In this document: in pieces, positions 8,477 to 18,267 of the stretch
How the letters are laid out: each line of letters starts with the position of its first letter
How positions within the stretch are numbered: position 1 is the stretch's first letter
Assembly (NCBI RefSeq): GCF_000980835.1
Contig: NZ_CP011312.1
Location: 1,984,001 to 2,048,000 of the forward strand
DNA: 64,000 nt
Direction of reading: 5' to 3'
Source: Corynebacterium kutscheri
GTDB lineage: Bacteria; Actinomycetota; Actinomycetes; Mycobacteriales; Mycobacteriaceae
Notes under the pieces: generated by a model
What the model was told of the DNA's origin: nothing
Database searches by the model: none
Seen by the model: the letters and a program-made list of their open reading frames with translations, nothing else
Made by a program: the position numbers and the translations under genes

Positions 8477-9346
8477 TTAACCGCCAAAGGCAATCAACCC
8501 CGCTAACACTACAAATAGGGAGATAATGGTATCAATCATGCCAATATACTTAGGAGCAATCCGTTTACCGCGCTTTACCGCATAACGAGGCATAACATAA
8601 CTACGGATAAGCAAGCAGGCACTAACTACTGTTACTGGCCACGTACCCGGGCGCATAATCGTAAGCACTCCGGCACCAATAAATACCACCGCGTGAACAA
8701 GAAGCGATTGGTAAAAACGTGCAGGCTTACCAAAATCACGAATCAGTGTCTTTACATAGTAAATAGAGCCACCAAAATAAGTTGCAAACCAGATTGCCAA
8801 CAACCAGATATCACCACTTACTACAGTAGGTGTTCCAGTCGTGGCCGCAGATACCGCAGTCGGCAACATAAGTGACGCAGCCAATACTGTTGACCACCCA
8901 GATAGTATGGAACGCTCTCGACGCTGGATAGTTTCATAAATAGCAATCGAAATAATAGGGGCAAAAATTGGCAGCCAAGCAAGTAATTGCCACCTCACCA
9001 CTAGTGTTGCAATGCCAACAAGTGCAGTAATCACCCCATAGGTAAACACCGGTGGAAGGTGCTTAGAGCGTAGCCTCCCCTTGACCCATATCGTGATTGC
9101 AAAATAGGTAAAGTAGCCAAACCACCAGGTCAACAACAGTAATACCGCTGCCCACGAAGGCGCAATAAGTAACCCAATAAGAGATGGAACAAACAGCATA
9201 AACCAGGCACCATGTTGGTTAGGCAGCCAACCCGGCAAGCGGCGTTTCCGCACTTTTTTAGCGCCTGCACGGGTACTTGGGCGCGGTGAACGGTTCGCCG
9301 CAGAAGAATCCAAACGTTGCTTGCTCGACGATACTGCTTCAGACAT
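8477..9346 (-). CDS. YwiC-like integral membrane protein
   Basis: A 289-residue polytopic protein: a basic Ser-rich cytosolic N-terminus of about 45 residues, then about eight transmembrane helices. The signature HGAWFMLFVPSLIGLL at the first helix is characteristic of the YwiC-like family, whose function is unknown. Start: ATG 9346 has GGGAG eight bases upstream and is preferred over the in-frame ATG five codons earlier. It may act in transport or prenyl-lipid handling, but that is speculation from fold-level resemblance. Confidence 0.8.
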   Translation of the reverse strand: MSEAVSSSKQRLDSSAANRSPRPSTRAGAKKVRKRRLPGWLPNQHGAWFMLFVPSLIGLLIAPSWAAVLLLLTWWFGYFTYFAITIWVKGRLRSKHLPPVFTYGVITALVGIATLVVRWQLLAWLPIFAPIISIAIYETIQRRERSILSGWSTVLAASLMLPTAVSAATTGTPTVVSGDIWLLAIWFATYFGGSIYYVKTLIRDFGKPARFYQSLLVHAVVFIGAGVLTIMRPGTWPVTVVSACLLIRSYVMPRYAVKRGKRIAPKYIGMIDTIISLFVVLAGLIAFGG

Positions 9347-9821
9347 ACCCAACACTCCCATAGATCAATAGATTGATATTTTTTACAACTATCGTATGAT
9401 AGTCGCTTTTACGTTTAATCCCTATCGAAGCGTTGCACCCTAAACCTAACTGTGAATAAGTGCATTCAGCGACTCCCCATACGCTAGGTAATAAACGTCA
9501 ACAAAAATGGCATTCATTTTGCCAGCAGTGAATATGAATAAGATATAGCCAATTTAGCCCAACCTTACTCCCCTATCTCAGGTATAGTGATTTGAAGTAA
9601 GTCACACCATACGATAGGGCATTTGCTCAGTTCCTCCACTTGCTGGCATTTGACTCGCTGTACATCGTGATTCTTGTACGAGCTCAAAAGATCATCTTTT
9701 ATAACTGTGCGACACCACCTGTACAACAAATTTGTACGGTTTTCTGGCTTATTCTTCAGCTCTGCGTTGTGCTGGCCACAATGCATTATCCGATAACAAT
9801 TAGAAGGAAAACACCGACACC
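9347..9821. other. Divergent intergenic region before the Mrp operon
   Basis: About 475 bases without a credible gene separate ywiC-like (minus) and mrpA (plus). A palindrome, ACTATCGTATGATAGT, lies at 9388-9403 near the ywiC-like start and could be an operator. I see no riboswitch or clear -35/-10 pair. The mrpA RBS (AGAAGGAAAA) ends about 11 bases before its GTG. Confidence 0.4.
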
Positions 9822-12728
9822 GTGCTCCTGCTTCTTTTCGCACTCGCCGGCGCTTCGGTCCTTGCCCCGTTCCTCATTAAAGTTCTCCACCGTCCAGCTT
9901 TCGGCATACTCGCACTTGTACCTGCCGCTGGTTTCATCTGGATACTCAAACTCTTTAATCAAGGAACGTTCTCTGGTGGCGGAGCCCTCGTCACCCACTA
10001 TGGCTGGATGAGTAGCGCCCATTTGGATCTCACATTCCAACTTGATTCTTTATCCGCACTCTTTAGCCTGATTATCCTTGGTATCGGCTCGCTGGTAATG
10101 ATCTATTGTTGGGGCTATTTCGATTCCACTCCTAAGCGACTACGCACCTTTGCCGGACAAATGATGGCTTTCGCTATGGCAATGTTTGGCCTAGTAATCT
10201 CAGACAATTTCCTCATCATGTATGTGTTCTGGGAAATTACCAGCATCTTAAGTTTCCTCCTGGTTGGCTACTACGGTGAACGCGCTACCTCCCGACGCGC
10301 AGCTACCCAAGCACTGATGGTGACCACGCTGGGTGGTTTATCCATGCTAGTTGGGCTCATCCTATTAGGCACACGTACTCAGGTATGGACTTTTAGCGGG
10401 CTTATTGGTCTAGAACTGGAAGGCATCCAGCATATCTCTTATGCGATGGTGCTCATTTTGGCTGGTGTGCTCAGTAAATCTGCTATTGCTCCCATGCACT
10501 TCTGGCTTCCCGGAGCTATGGCTGCCCCTACACCAGTATCGGCATATTTGCACTCGGCAGCCATGGTGAAAGCCGGCATTTATTTAGCAGCGCGCTTATC
10601 GCCAAGTTTTAACTTTGCCGACGCATGGTATTTAGTAATTATCCCGCTTGGTCTACTGACTATGATCATGGCGGGTTGGATGTCGCTAAAACAAAAAGAC
10701 CTGAAATTGGTATTAGCCTATGGCACCGTCAGCCAATTAGGGTTCATTATGACTATTGTCGGTATCGGTTCTAGAGAAGCCATGCAGGCAGGATTAGCAT
10801 TAACCTTTGCTCACTCACTTTTTAAAGCCACCCTATTTATGATTGTGGGCGCAGTCGATCATGCCACCGGTACTCGTGACCACCGTGAATTATCTGGCTT
10901 AGGTGCTAAACAACCATTGCTTATGAGCTTGGCAATTATCTCAGCGGCATCTATGGCTGGCATTCCGGTCATGGTGGGCTTTGTGGCAAAAGAAGCAGCA
11001 CTGACTGCAGTACTAGGTGAAGAACTACTGACTGGATTACCAGGGCAAGTAACGCTAGTTGGTATTATCTTAGGCTCTATTATGACCATGGCTTATTCGT
11101 GCTTTTTCGTCTATGGAACCTTTGCTACCAAACCAGGTCAGGGAACTTCCCCGGCGGTAGAAAAAATGCATTCTCTTAGCGTGCCACTTTTAATTCCGCC
11201 ACTTATTTTAACCACGCTCAGTGTGATTTTTGGTGTGGCTCCAAAGTTCTTGGATTCGCTTATTACTATCCATCTGGATTCTATTTTTGGCCATAGTGAA
11301 CATGCCGAACACCTTGCTTTATGGCATGGTTTTACGCTGCCTTTGGCATTATCGGTCACTATTATTGTCTGCGGTGCACTCATATTTTGGCAGCGGGGAA
11401 ACATTGCCCGCTTATATACCGATACCCCAGCTCTTGGCGATGCCAACCATGCTTATGACAAAATCATTGAACTACTACGCACTTGGTCATTGCGTTTAAC
11501 TGCCTCAACCCAGCGTGGTTCACTCGCGATTAACCTCGGCATCATTTTTGCAGTATTGGTTATTTTGCCGATCACCGTTTTACTTATGGGGGAGAAAAAC
11601 GATGTGCGCATGGAACTCTGGGATACCCCAATTCAAGGCGTTATTGCCGTAATCATAATCGTCATGGCTATTGCGGCGACTATCACTCATAATCGATTAT
11701 CAGCACTACTTATGGTTGGGGTAACTGGCTATGCAATGGCCATGTTATTTGCTATCCACGGGGCACCTGATCTTGCCCTTACCCAGTTACTGGTAGAAAC
11801 CATCACCGTAGTGATTTTCATGCTTGTGCTTCGTCGTTTGCCTGTTGATGCCGAATGGCGTGCCACTGCACAAGCAAATCGCATCCGGGCTTGGTTATCC
11901 ATCTTGGTTGGTTTAGGCGTGGTGGTACTAGCAGTCTTTGCTATGAATGCCCGCACGAGCGAATCTATCTCGGAATATATGACTGATCTGGCTGAAGATA
12001 TTGGCCATGGCCGCAATACGGTCAATGTTTTATTAGTCGATATTCGTGCCTGGGACACCTTTGGCGAAATCAGTATGCTCATTATTGCCGCCATTGGTGT
12101 AAGCTCCCTGATTTATCGCACCCGTAGTTTCCGTCGTGCTTCACGACGCCCAGTACTGCGCGTCGCCGGTCGCAGGTGGTTAGCCTCAGCCGAAAACTCT
12201 GAGCGTCGCCGCAACCGTAGTTTGCTTGTCGACGTTGTTACCCGCTTGCTTTTCCCAACGATGATTGTGTTAAGTTTCTATTTCTTCTTTGTTGGGCATA
12301 ATGCACCAGGTGGTGGCTTTGCCGGTGGCCTCGTTGCGGCACTCGCACTGACCTTGCGCTATCTTGCTGGTGGTCGGGATGAACTTGAAGAGGCCTTACC
12401 GATTGATCCTTCCCGATTAATGGGTACTGGTTTTTTCCTTTCGGGACTGGCAGTTATCGTCCCCATGTTTTTTGGCTACCCACCCCTAACCTCCTTCTAC
12501 GAGGCATTCCACTTACCAGTTATCGGGTATGTTTCACTACCTTCTGCCCTTGTCTTTGATGCGGGTGTCTACCTGATCGTGATTGGACTCACCATCCACA
12601 TTCTTGATTCTTTAGGTGGGCAATTAGATAAAGACGAAGAAATGCGTAAGCAACGCGCTAGAGATAGGGCACGCAGGCTACGTCGCAAAGCCGAACGGGA
12701 GTCACTCATGAGCGGAAAGCAGGTCTAG
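9822..12728 (+). CDS. mrpA: Mrp antiporter subunit A with fused MrpB domain
   Basis: A 968-residue membrane protein starting at GTG 9822. Residues 1-about 770 are the MrpA/NuoL-type proton channel: VFWEITSILSFLLVG carries the conserved membrane Glu, LSKSAIAPMHFWLP the channel Lys, and AAPTPVSAYLHSAAMVKAG the family signature. Residues about 800-940 are an MrpB (MnhB) domain with FFVGHNAPGGGFAGG. The A-B fusion is common in actinobacteria. It leads the operon and is spaced 8 bases from mrpC. The complex exchanges external protons for cytoplasmic sodium or potassium; corynebacteria can carry two Mrp systems, and which one this is cannot be told from sequence alone. Confidence 0.93.
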   Translation: MLLLLFALAGASVLAPFLIKVLHRPAFGILALVPAAGFIWILKLFNQGTFSGGGALVTHYGWMSSAHLDLTFQLDSLSALFSLIILGIGSLVMIYCWGYFDSTPKRLRTFAGQMMAFAMAMFGLVISDNFLIMYVFWEITSILSFLLVGYYGERATSRRAATQALMVTTLGGLSMLVGLILLGTRTQVWTFSGLIGLELEGIQHISYAMVLILAGVLSKSAIAPMHFWLPGAMAAPTPVSAYLHSAAMVKAGIYLAARLSPSFNFADAWYLVIIPLGLLTMIMAGWMSLKQKDLKLVLAYGTVSQLGFIMTIVGIGSREAMQAGLALTFAHSLFKATLFMIVGAVDHATGTRDHRELSGLGAKQPLLMSLAIISAASMAGIPVMVGFVAKEAALTAVLGEELLTGLPGQVTLVGIILGSIMTMAYSCFFVYGTFATKPGQGTSPAVEKMHSLSVPLLIPPLILTTLSVIFGVAPKFLDSLITIHLDSIFGHSEHAEHLALWHGFTLPLALSVTIIVCGALIFWQRGNIARLYTDTPALGDANHAYDKIIELLRTWSLRLTASTQRGSLAINLGIIFAVLVILPITVLLMGEKNDVRMELWDTPIQGVIAVIIIVMAIAATITHNRLSALLMVGVTGYAMAMLFAIHGAPDLALTQLLVETITVVIFMLVLRRLPVDAEWRATAQANRIRAWLSILVGLGVVVLAVFAMNARTSESISEYMTDLAEDIGHGRNTVNVLLVDIRAWDTFGEISMLIIAAIGVSSLIYRTRSFRRASRRPVLRVAGRRWLASAENSERRRNRSLLVDVVTRLLFPTMIVLSFYFFFVGHNAPGGGFAGGLVAALALTLRYLAGGRDELEEALPIDPSRLMGTGFFLSGLAVIVPMFFGYPPLTSFYEAFHLPVIGYVSLPSALVFDAGVYLIVIGLTIHILDSLGGQLDKDEEMRKQRARDRARRLRRKAERESLMSGKQV

Positions 12729-12736
12729 AAGAAACA

Positions 12737-13246
12737 ATGATCGCTAATCTTTCTTTGCTTCTTGCCGCTGGCGCACTTATTGCTGCCGGAGTGTACTTGG
12801 TGCTTGACCGAGCCATGACCAAAATGATGCTGGGGTTATTGCTTATGGGCAATGGCGTTAATTTACTGATTTTGCTCTCGGGCGGAAGTACCGGATCGCC
12901 ACCTATTGTGGGACGTAATTCTTTGCTATACGGCGATAAAATCTCCGATCCTCTTGCTCAAGCCATGATCTTGACCGCAATTGTCATTTCCATGGCCATG
13001 ACCGCGTTTATTTTAACGCTTGCTTATCGTCAATATCGCTACCGCACCCAAGACGTTGTGGAAGACGACACCGAAGACACCGCTATTGCGGCTCGCCCCA
13101 GTACCGCCTCAGCTGCCCCAGATCACGATGCGTCTGCCGACCCGGCTACCGGAAAGGTAACTAAAGACGGCGATAATTTTGGCCCGCAGTCTTTCGAAGC
13201 ACCGGTTAATTATGATGCAAGCGCTAAGGAGACCAAGAATGACTGA
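12737..13246 (+). CDS. mrpC: Mrp antiporter subunit C
   Basis: A 169-residue NuoK-like subunit with three transmembrane helices in residues 1-105, including LGLLLMGNGVNLLILLSGG and the DPLAQAMILTAIVISMA segment typical of MrpC/MnhC. The last 60 residues are an acidic, Ala/Asp-rich cytosolic tail, longer than in Bacillus MrpC. Its 3' end overlaps the mrpD start by 8 bases. Confidence 0.92.
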   Translation: MIANLSLLLAAGALIAAGVYLVLDRAMTKMMLGLLLMGNGVNLLILLSGGSTGSPPIVGRNSLLYGDKISDPLAQAMILTAIVISMAMTAFILTLAYRQYRYRTQDVVEDDTEDTAIAARPSTASAAPDHDASADPATGKVTKDGDNFGPQSFEAPVNYDASAKETKND

Positions 13247-15056
13247 TCTTCACGCCACCCTTATCTCCTGGCTCCCCTATATGATCCCACTACCGGTTAT
13301 TCTGCCGGCACTCGGCGCTGCCGCTGCCCTACTTGTCGGACGACGACCTTCTATTCAACGTGTTATCGCTATTAGTGTGTTCTTTGCACTCATTGTGCTT
13401 AACCTCACCATGGTGTTCCTCGTTGATCTAGAAGGTATTCAAACTATTCAAATTGGTGGTTGGGATGCTCCAGTAGGCATCACGCTGGTAGCTGATCGCT
13501 TATCTACTTTGATGCTTACGGTTAGCTCACTCGTGCTTTTTGCAGTGATGCTTTATGCCATTGGCCAAGGCTTACGCGATGGTTTAGATAATGAACCCAT
13601 TACGGTATTCTTATCTTCTTATTTGCTGCTGACCATGGGAATTAATGTGTCTTTCCTTGCCGGGGATCTTTTTAACCTGTACGTTGGCTTCGAAATATTC
13701 CTGGTGGCTAGCTATGTCCTGCTCACCTTAAGTGCCTCACCGGCTCGTGTGCGTGCCGGCGTTGGCTATGTCATGGTGTCTATGGCCAGCTCCGTAGTGT
13801 TTCTTATCGGTATTGCCTTAGTCTATGCCGCGGTTGGAACAGTGAATATGGCACATATTTCCGAGCGAATCGCAGACATTCCTTCTGGTACTCAAAGTGC
13901 AATCTTTGCGGTTTTATTAGTTGCCTTTGGTATTAAGGCCGCGGTCTTCCCACTTGATAGTTGGTTGCCTGACTCCTACCCCACTGCCCCCGCACTAGTT
14001 ACCGCAGTGTTTGCTGGTTTGCTTACCAAAGTAGGTGTGTATTCCATTATTCGAATGCGTTCGACGGTATTTACCGACGGCGCCCTAGATACCTTGCTTA
14101 TGTTCGTCGCAATAGCAACAATGCTGGTAGGTATTTTAGGCGCAATGGCGCAAAGCGATATCAAGCGTCTGCTTTCTTTTACCTTGGTCAGCCATATCGG
14201 CTATATGATTTTCGGTGTTGCTTTAGGTACTGCCCAAGGGCTTTCCGGAGCAATCTTCTATGCTGTGCACCATATTTTGGTTCAGACCGCACTCTTTCTC
14301 GTCGTTGGGTTAATTGAACGCCAAGCGGGTTCTTCTTCTTTGCGACGGCTCGGTTCGCTAGCCAAGGGCTACCCCCTTATTGCTCTGCTTTATCTCATTC
14401 CGGCACTCAACCTCGGCGGTATCCCACCATTTAGTGGCTTTTTGGGAAAGATTATGCTGCTTGAAGCCGGTGCCGAAAAAGGTGGCGTGCTGAGCTGGCT
14501 GCTTATTGCTGGTGCAATTATCACTAGCTTATTAACCTTGTACACAATGGTCTTGGTGTGGGCAAAGGCGTTTTGGCGTGATCGTAAAGATGCCCCCGAA
14601 GGCAGTACCGCTATTGCCCGCCCGGCTCTATTTGGTGACGTTACCGAAGAAGTCGAACTCGATGATCGTGATGATGTTGGCCGCATGCCAGTGGGCATGG
14701 TTGCCGCTACTGCAATGTTAGTCATCCTTTCTGTCGGAGTTACCTTCATTGCTGGCCCATTATCTAATGTAACCACGCGCGCTGCAGAATCAGCACAGGA
14801 TCCTTCTGGTTATCGACGTGCTGTGCTCGGCGAAGACTACTCAAACCCTGGCCGTAGCCTGGAACAATCACGGCTTGATGACGGCCAGGACTCCCTCGAC
14901 AACCGAATTTCCGAACTCACTTCTATTACCCCCACCCACTATTCCACCACCAGAGCAGCCATACAGCCGTCTTCACCGCATCCTTCTGCTACGCAAGAAC
15001 CTGAAGAGCTTCACCTAGAACACTCTGTTATCCCTAGCGAGGAGATTTCACAATGA
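13239..15056 (+). CDS. mrpD: Mrp antiporter subunit D
   Basis: A 605-residue NuoM/NuoN-like proton-channel subunit. YVGFEIFLVASYVLL contains the conserved membrane Glu, and FGIKAAVFPLDSWLPDSYP plus LLTKVGVYSI the channel Lys residues. Transmembrane helices extend to about residue 520; the last 80 residues form a hydrophilic Ser/Thr/Glu tail. ATG 13239 is chosen because it overlaps mrpC by 8 bases, sits behind AAGGAG, and the 20 codons upstream in frame merely read through mrpC. Confidence 0.93.
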   Translation: MTDLHATLISWLPYMIPLPVILPALGAAAALLVGRRPSIQRVIAISVFFALIVLNLTMVFLVDLEGIQTIQIGGWDAPVGITLVADRLSTLMLTVSSLVLFAVMLYAIGQGLRDGLDNEPITVFLSSYLLLTMGINVSFLAGDLFNLYVGFEIFLVASYVLLTLSASPARVRAGVGYVMVSMASSVVFLIGIALVYAAVGTVNMAHISERIADIPSGTQSAIFAVLLVAFGIKAAVFPLDSWLPDSYPTAPALVTAVFAGLLTKVGVYSIIRMRSTVFTDGALDTLLMFVAIATMLVGILGAMAQSDIKRLLSFTLVSHIGYMIFGVALGTAQGLSGAIFYAVHHILVQTALFLVVGLIERQAGSSSLRRLGSLAKGYPLIALLYLIPALNLGGIPPFSGFLGKIMLLEAGAEKGGVLSWLLIAGAIITSLLTLYTMVLVWAKAFWRDRKDAPEGSTAIARPALFGDVTEEVELDDRDDVGRMPVGMVAATAMLVILSVGVTFIAGPLSNVTTRAAESAQDPSGYRRAVLGEDYSNPGRSLEQSRLDDGQDSLDNRISELTSITPTHYSTTRAAIQPSSPHPSATQEPEELHLEHSVIPSEEISQ

Positions 15057-15568
15057 TCCAAGGTTTTCGTCGTCGCTTCCGACCGGGTTTTATTCTCTGG
15101 GTCATACTTTTGTGGAGTGTGCTCATGGGTGAATTTTCTCTTGCCAATGCGCTTGCCGGTATGGCGGTAAGTCTAATTATCGTTGCAGTACTGCCGCTTC
15201 CAGCTATTCCTACCGAGGGAATTACCATCCGGATCTGGCCCACTATCACCTTGTTTAGCACCTGGTTTATTTCACTTTTCACTGGCGCTGTTCGAGTAGC
15301 CTGGCTCACCCTTTCCCCACAAGACTTACCGAAAACAGCAATCCTTAAAATGCCTATGCGAGTTGAAAACGAGCTTATTTTAGCCCTTGCCACCGGCATG
15401 TATAACCTACAACCTGGTGGTACGGTCACTGATATTGATGTAGCTAATCGCACCTGGACTATTCACATTATTAATGGTGGCAGCGACCAGGCCATCGCCC
15501 GAGAAATTGCTGCCGTTGCTGACCTCGAACGCCGCATGATCCGTAGCTTTGAAAGGAGCATCGTATGA
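15053..15568 (+). CDS. mrpE: Mrp antiporter subunit E
   Basis: A 171-residue subunit. Two or three N-terminal helices (residues about 12-85) are followed by a cytosolic MrpE domain with the ALATGMYNLQPGGTVTDID segment. Its start overlaps the mrpD stop as ATGA (15053-15056), indicating translational coupling. Confidence 0.92.
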   Translation: MIQGFRRRFRPGFILWVILLWSVLMGEFSLANALAGMAVSLIIVAVLPLPAIPTEGITIRIWPTITLFSTWFISLFTGAVRVAWLTLSPQDLPKTAILKMPMRVENELILALATGMYNLQPGGTVTDIDVANRTWTIHIINGGSDQAIAREIAAVADLERRMIRSFERSIV

Positions 15569-15846
15569 ACCCCGATCTCTATAATGGCTTCCTGCTAGTT
15601 ATTGCCATTATCTTTGCTACTTCTTTCATTCTGACCTGCTACCGGATTTTAGTAGGACCGAACTCTGTTGATCGAGTGGTAAGTATGGATGCGGTAGCTG
15701 CCATGGTGCAATGCGCACTTGCTATTTATATTTGTTGGACATTAGATACCACCGTTACTAATGCCATGATCGTGGTTGCCCTACTTGGGTTTATCTCCAC
15801 CATTGCTATTGCTCGCTACCGGAAGAAGGACGCAAGCCGATCATGA
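15565..15846 (+). CDS. mrpF: Mrp antiporter subunit F
   Basis: A 93-residue, three-helix subunit with the MrpF/PhaF signature RILVGPNSVDRVVSMD around the first loop. ATGA overlaps join it to mrpE and mrpG. Relatives of this subunit in some bacteria take part in bile-salt efflux, but operon context makes the antiporter role clear. Confidence 0.92.
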   Translation: MNPDLYNGFLLVIAIIFATSFILTCYRILVGPNSVDRVVSMDAVAAMVQCALAIYICWTLDTTVTNAMIVVALLGFISTIAIARYRKKDASRS

Positions 15847-16211
15847 TAACCGATATTATTTCGCTCGTGCTGATCTTCATCGGCTCCTTCTTCGTCTTTA
15901 GCGCTGCAGTAGGACTGGTACGGTTTAACGACACCATGAGCCGCATCCACTCTATTACTAAGCCACAAACCGTAGGACTTATTTTGACGGTGCTCGGCGC
16001 AATTATTCGAGTTACTGGTTCCGAGAGTTTCTCCGTTGCAGAGCGTGGCGATCTAGGAATTCTTATCCTGCTGGTAGTTTTTGCCCTTATTACCTCGCCA
16101 GTTACCGGCCAACGCCTAGGAAGAATCGCTCGTCGTGAGGGACTTTATGGTAGCCCAGAGACAATGAGTCGGAATGAGGCACCGGCTTCGCGCGGGGTTA
16201 AGCGTCGATAA
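15843..16211 (+). CDS. mrpG: Mrp antiporter subunit G
   Basis: A 122-residue subunit with three helices and the MrpG/MnhG signature GLVRFNDTMSRIHSITKPQT near residue 25. It completes the A(B)-C-D-E-F-G set; no subunit is missing. The stop codon lies within the repeated oligomer CGTCGATAAGC (16203-16213). The operon ends 7 bases before a strong terminator. Confidence 0.92.
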   Translation: MITDIISLVLIFIGSFFVFSAAVGLVRFNDTMSRIHSITKPQTVGLILTVLGAIIRVTGSESFSVAERGDLGILILLVVFALITSPVTGQRLGRIARREGLYGSPETMSRNEAPASRGVKRR

Positions 16212-16217
16212 GCATAT

Positions 16218-16253
16218 AAAACTGGCCAGCAGGAAAACCTACTGGCCAGTTTT
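16218..16253. terminator. Bidirectional terminator after the mrp operon
   Basis: AAAACTGGCCAG (16218-16229) pairs with CTGGCCAGTTTT (16242-16253). It also lies just beyond the stop of the convergent gene at 16262. Confidence 0.9.
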
Positions 16254-16261
16254 ATTTTTAG

Positions 16262-17386
16262 TTAAGGACGCAACGTATAAAGTTCCGTGCACGCTTGATC
16301 CACAGCAGCATTCCACGTACCAGTCTGGGCAAATACTTCGCGCTGGCGCTGATAACCAGCCCCACGCTCAATGATCTCTTCTACTAGCTGCAATTCCGCC
16401 GCACATTCGAATTCTTGAGCAATGGGAGCCAAAATATCTAGCCAGCGTCGCAGCTCATCGGTAACCAGAGCTTCCTCAGTATCTCGGTTAATAATAATGA
16501 GTGCATCCAGACCATAACGAGCTGCTCGCCACTTATTCTCTGCCACATGCCAGGGCTGCAAGATCGGCAATTCCTCACCCCGATCAATCATGCGGTCAAA
16601 GTACACCACCAAGCAATGTGTCAATGCCACGACCGCGGCAAGCTCACGTAAATTACTCGTGGCATCGGCAACGCGTACTTCAATCGTGCCCCACTTACCT
16701 GCCGGGCGAATATCAAAATGCATCGAACCCGTGTGGTTAATTACTCCGGCAATATCTTGATCACGCATGTATTCTTCCCACTCAGTCCAACTCTGAAACT
16801 GATAGGGCAAACCAGCAGTCGGCAACTGCTGATATAACATAGTGCGATTTGAGGCATAGCCAGTATCAATGCCATCCCATCCTGGTGAGGAAGCAGTCAG
16901 CGAAAGCAAATGTGGGTACATAGTTAAAAGCGCATGAATGATTGGCCACACTCGTTCTTTGTGACTAATACCCACATGCACATGTACACCCCAAATAAGC
17001 ATCTGATTACCCCAATATTGCGTACGCGCAATAATCTCGTTGTAATGCCCTTTAGGGCTTACCGGCTGGGTACGAAAATCAGAAAATGGGTGCGATCCAG
17101 AGGCCCATACTTTTACCCCCAGCTGCTCGGCTGCAGCGAGTACTGCATCAAGCCCAATGCCTAATTCTGCAACTGCCTCCGCAGTATTTTCGCATACACC
17201 AGTTACCAGCTCGACAGTATTAGCAAGGAATTCTCGCTCTAAATGTACTTCTGGATGTGCAGCAGCAACGAGTTTAACGACCTCTTCTGCTTTGGGGACA
17301 AGGTCGCGGGTGTGCGGGTCAATGAGTGCTATTTCCCACTCGACACCTAAAGTGGCTTCCGGGGAGGCATGAAAATCTTGTGTCAT
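16262..17386 (-). CDS. Carboxylate-amine ligase, YbdK / GCS2 family
   Basis: A 374-residue protein of the glutamate-cysteine ligase family 2. It opens [11 protein letters not shown] (acidic nucleotide/metal site near residue 14) and has WGVHVHVGI (about 133-141), [10 protein letters not shown] and TIEVRVADA, all typical of YbdK-type ligases. These enzymes have weak gamma-glutamylcysteine ligase activity; the natural substrate is unclear, and corynebacteria use mycothiol rather than glutathione. It is last in a minus-strand group DUF3263 - LytR_C - ligase; as I recall, Mycobacterium Rv0430-Rv0433 has a comparable order with sodC inserted. Start ATG 17386, 3 bases after the LytR_C gene. Confidence 0.85.
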   Translation of the reverse strand: MTQDFHASPEATLGVEWEIALIDPHTRDLVPKAEEVVKLVAAAHPEVHLEREFLANTVELVTGVCENTAEAVAELGIGLDAVLAAAEQLGVKVWASGSHPFSDFRTQPVSPKGHYNEIIARTQYWGNQMLIWGVHVHVGISHKERVWPIIHALLTMYPHLLSLTASSPGWDGIDTGYASNRTMLYQQLPTAGLPYQFQSWTEWEEYMRDQDIAGVINHTGSMHFDIRPAGKWGTIEVRVADATSNLRELAAVVALTHCLVVYFDRMIDRGEELPILQPWHVAENKWRAARYGLDALIIINRDTEEALVTDELRRWLDILAPIAQEFECAAELQLVEEIIERGAGYQRQREVFAQTGTWNAAVDQACTELYTLRP

Positions 17387-17389
17387 AGG

Positions 17390-17944
17390 CTAACCAACCG
17401 TCGTCTGGCCAGCAAGCACAAGTACCAAGGTGGCAGGATCAGCAGTTTCGCTCGGAAGTGCTGGATCACGAGGTAATGCAACTGCGTTTACTCGCGCAGC
17501 GAGTTCTTGTGCAGCACGCTCAGCACCAGGAAGCTGCGGTGAGTAGTACACCGTATTTTCTGGTACTACCGAATCTGGGTAGTTACCGACCTCGCCGATC
17601 TGGGTTCCTTGGGCACGAAGTTGATCTGCTACTTGTGCTGCTAACCCAGAAATAGTGGAATTATTAAGCACATGCACAGCTGATACTGCCATCGCCTGTG
17701 GTGCTACTGGTGCAGCCTCTTCGCTATGTCCTACCGCTTCTTGAGCTGTTGTGCTCGTTGGTGTTTCTACCACTGGTTGAGCACTCGTTGTTTTTGCAGC
17801 AGGTGTCGTAGTATCCGTGTTTTTATTAAGCGAAAATACTCCCCATGCTGCAATCAGTATGGCTACTGCGATAAGAATCATCGCGATACCGCGCAAGGGC
17901 ATCCGCTGTTGCGTTTCCTGCGTTTGAGGCATTTGTTCAGTCAC
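17390..17944 (-). CDS. LytR_C domain envelope protein
   Basis: A 184-residue protein: a short cytosolic N-terminus, one transmembrane helix (about 18-38), a Thr/Pro/Ala linker to about residue 85, and a C-terminal LytR_C domain (about 85-180) with VHVLNNSTISGLAAQVADQL. The last feature is the classic V-x-N-x-(S/T)-x-x-G-LA pattern. The domain occurs in corynebacterial and mycobacterial envelope proteins and at the C-terminus of LCP ligases. Start GTG 17944. A role in envelope assembly is inferred. Confidence 0.82.
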   Translation of the reverse strand: MTEQMPQTQETQQRMPLRGIAMILIAVAILIAAWGVFSLNKNTDTTTPAAKTTSAQPVVETPTSTTAQEAVGHSEEAAPVAPQAMAVSAVHVLNNSTISGLAAQVADQLRAQGTQIGEVGNYPDSVVPENTVYYSPQLPGAERAAQELAARVNAVALPRDPALPSETADPATLVLVLAGQTTVG

Positions 17945-17954
17945 CCCAGCTATC

Positions 17955-18251
17955 TTAATACTTATGTGATTCTCGACGCTGATTATCTCGAATATCTCGC
18001 CGTCTTCTCAACTGAGCAACCAGCATCGGATATTTTTCATTCGCTTCCGGAAGTTCAAGGGCGTAGTTGAGCAATTGGTAATAACGTATGGGACTGATTG
18101 CTAATTCTTCACGGATCGCTTCTTCTTTTCGCACCAGATTTTTATCTGCTGTTGCTTCAAAATCGAGCACGGCTAACATTTGTGCACGATGCGAGTTTTC
18201 GGTGGTCACAGCGTCGAAAAGCTCTGTGCTTCGTTGTTTTTCCTCGCTCAT
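17955..18251 (-). CDS. DUF3263-domain protein
   Basis: A 98-residue protein with the DUF3263 core: MLAVLDFEATADKNLVRKEE, then SPIRYYQLLNYALELPEA and a very basic tail RRRRDIRDNQRR. The fold is thought to be helix-turn-helix-like, consistent with nucleic-acid binding, but function is unproven. The ATG at 18251 (MSEEKQ) is preferred over upstream in-frame starts, which would run into def on the other strand. A TACAGT -10 lies 6 bases before it, so its mRNA is probably leaderless. Confidence 0.8.
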   Translation of the reverse strand: MSEEKQRSTELFDAVTTENSHRAQMLAVLDFEATADKNLVRKEEAIREELAISPIRYYQLLNYALELPEANEKYPMLVAQLRRRRDIRDNQRRESHKY

Positions 18252-18267
18252 GCTTACACTGTAATGC
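18252..18267. promoter_or_regulatory. Back-to-back overlapping leaderless promoters (DUF3263 / def)
   Basis: Only 16 bases separate the two divergent start codons. The near-palindrome TACACTGTA (18255-18263) supplies a -10 on each strand: TACACT (18255-18260) for def, with 7 bases to its ATG, and TACAGT (18263-18258) for the DUF3263 gene, with 6 bases to its ATG. Neither gene has a ribosome-binding site. Confidence 0.6.

Noticed and set aside
9549-9570. DtxR-like sequence upstream of the Mrp operon
   Set aside because: Only a partial match to the 19-bp consensus on one half, and no iron-related gene nearby.
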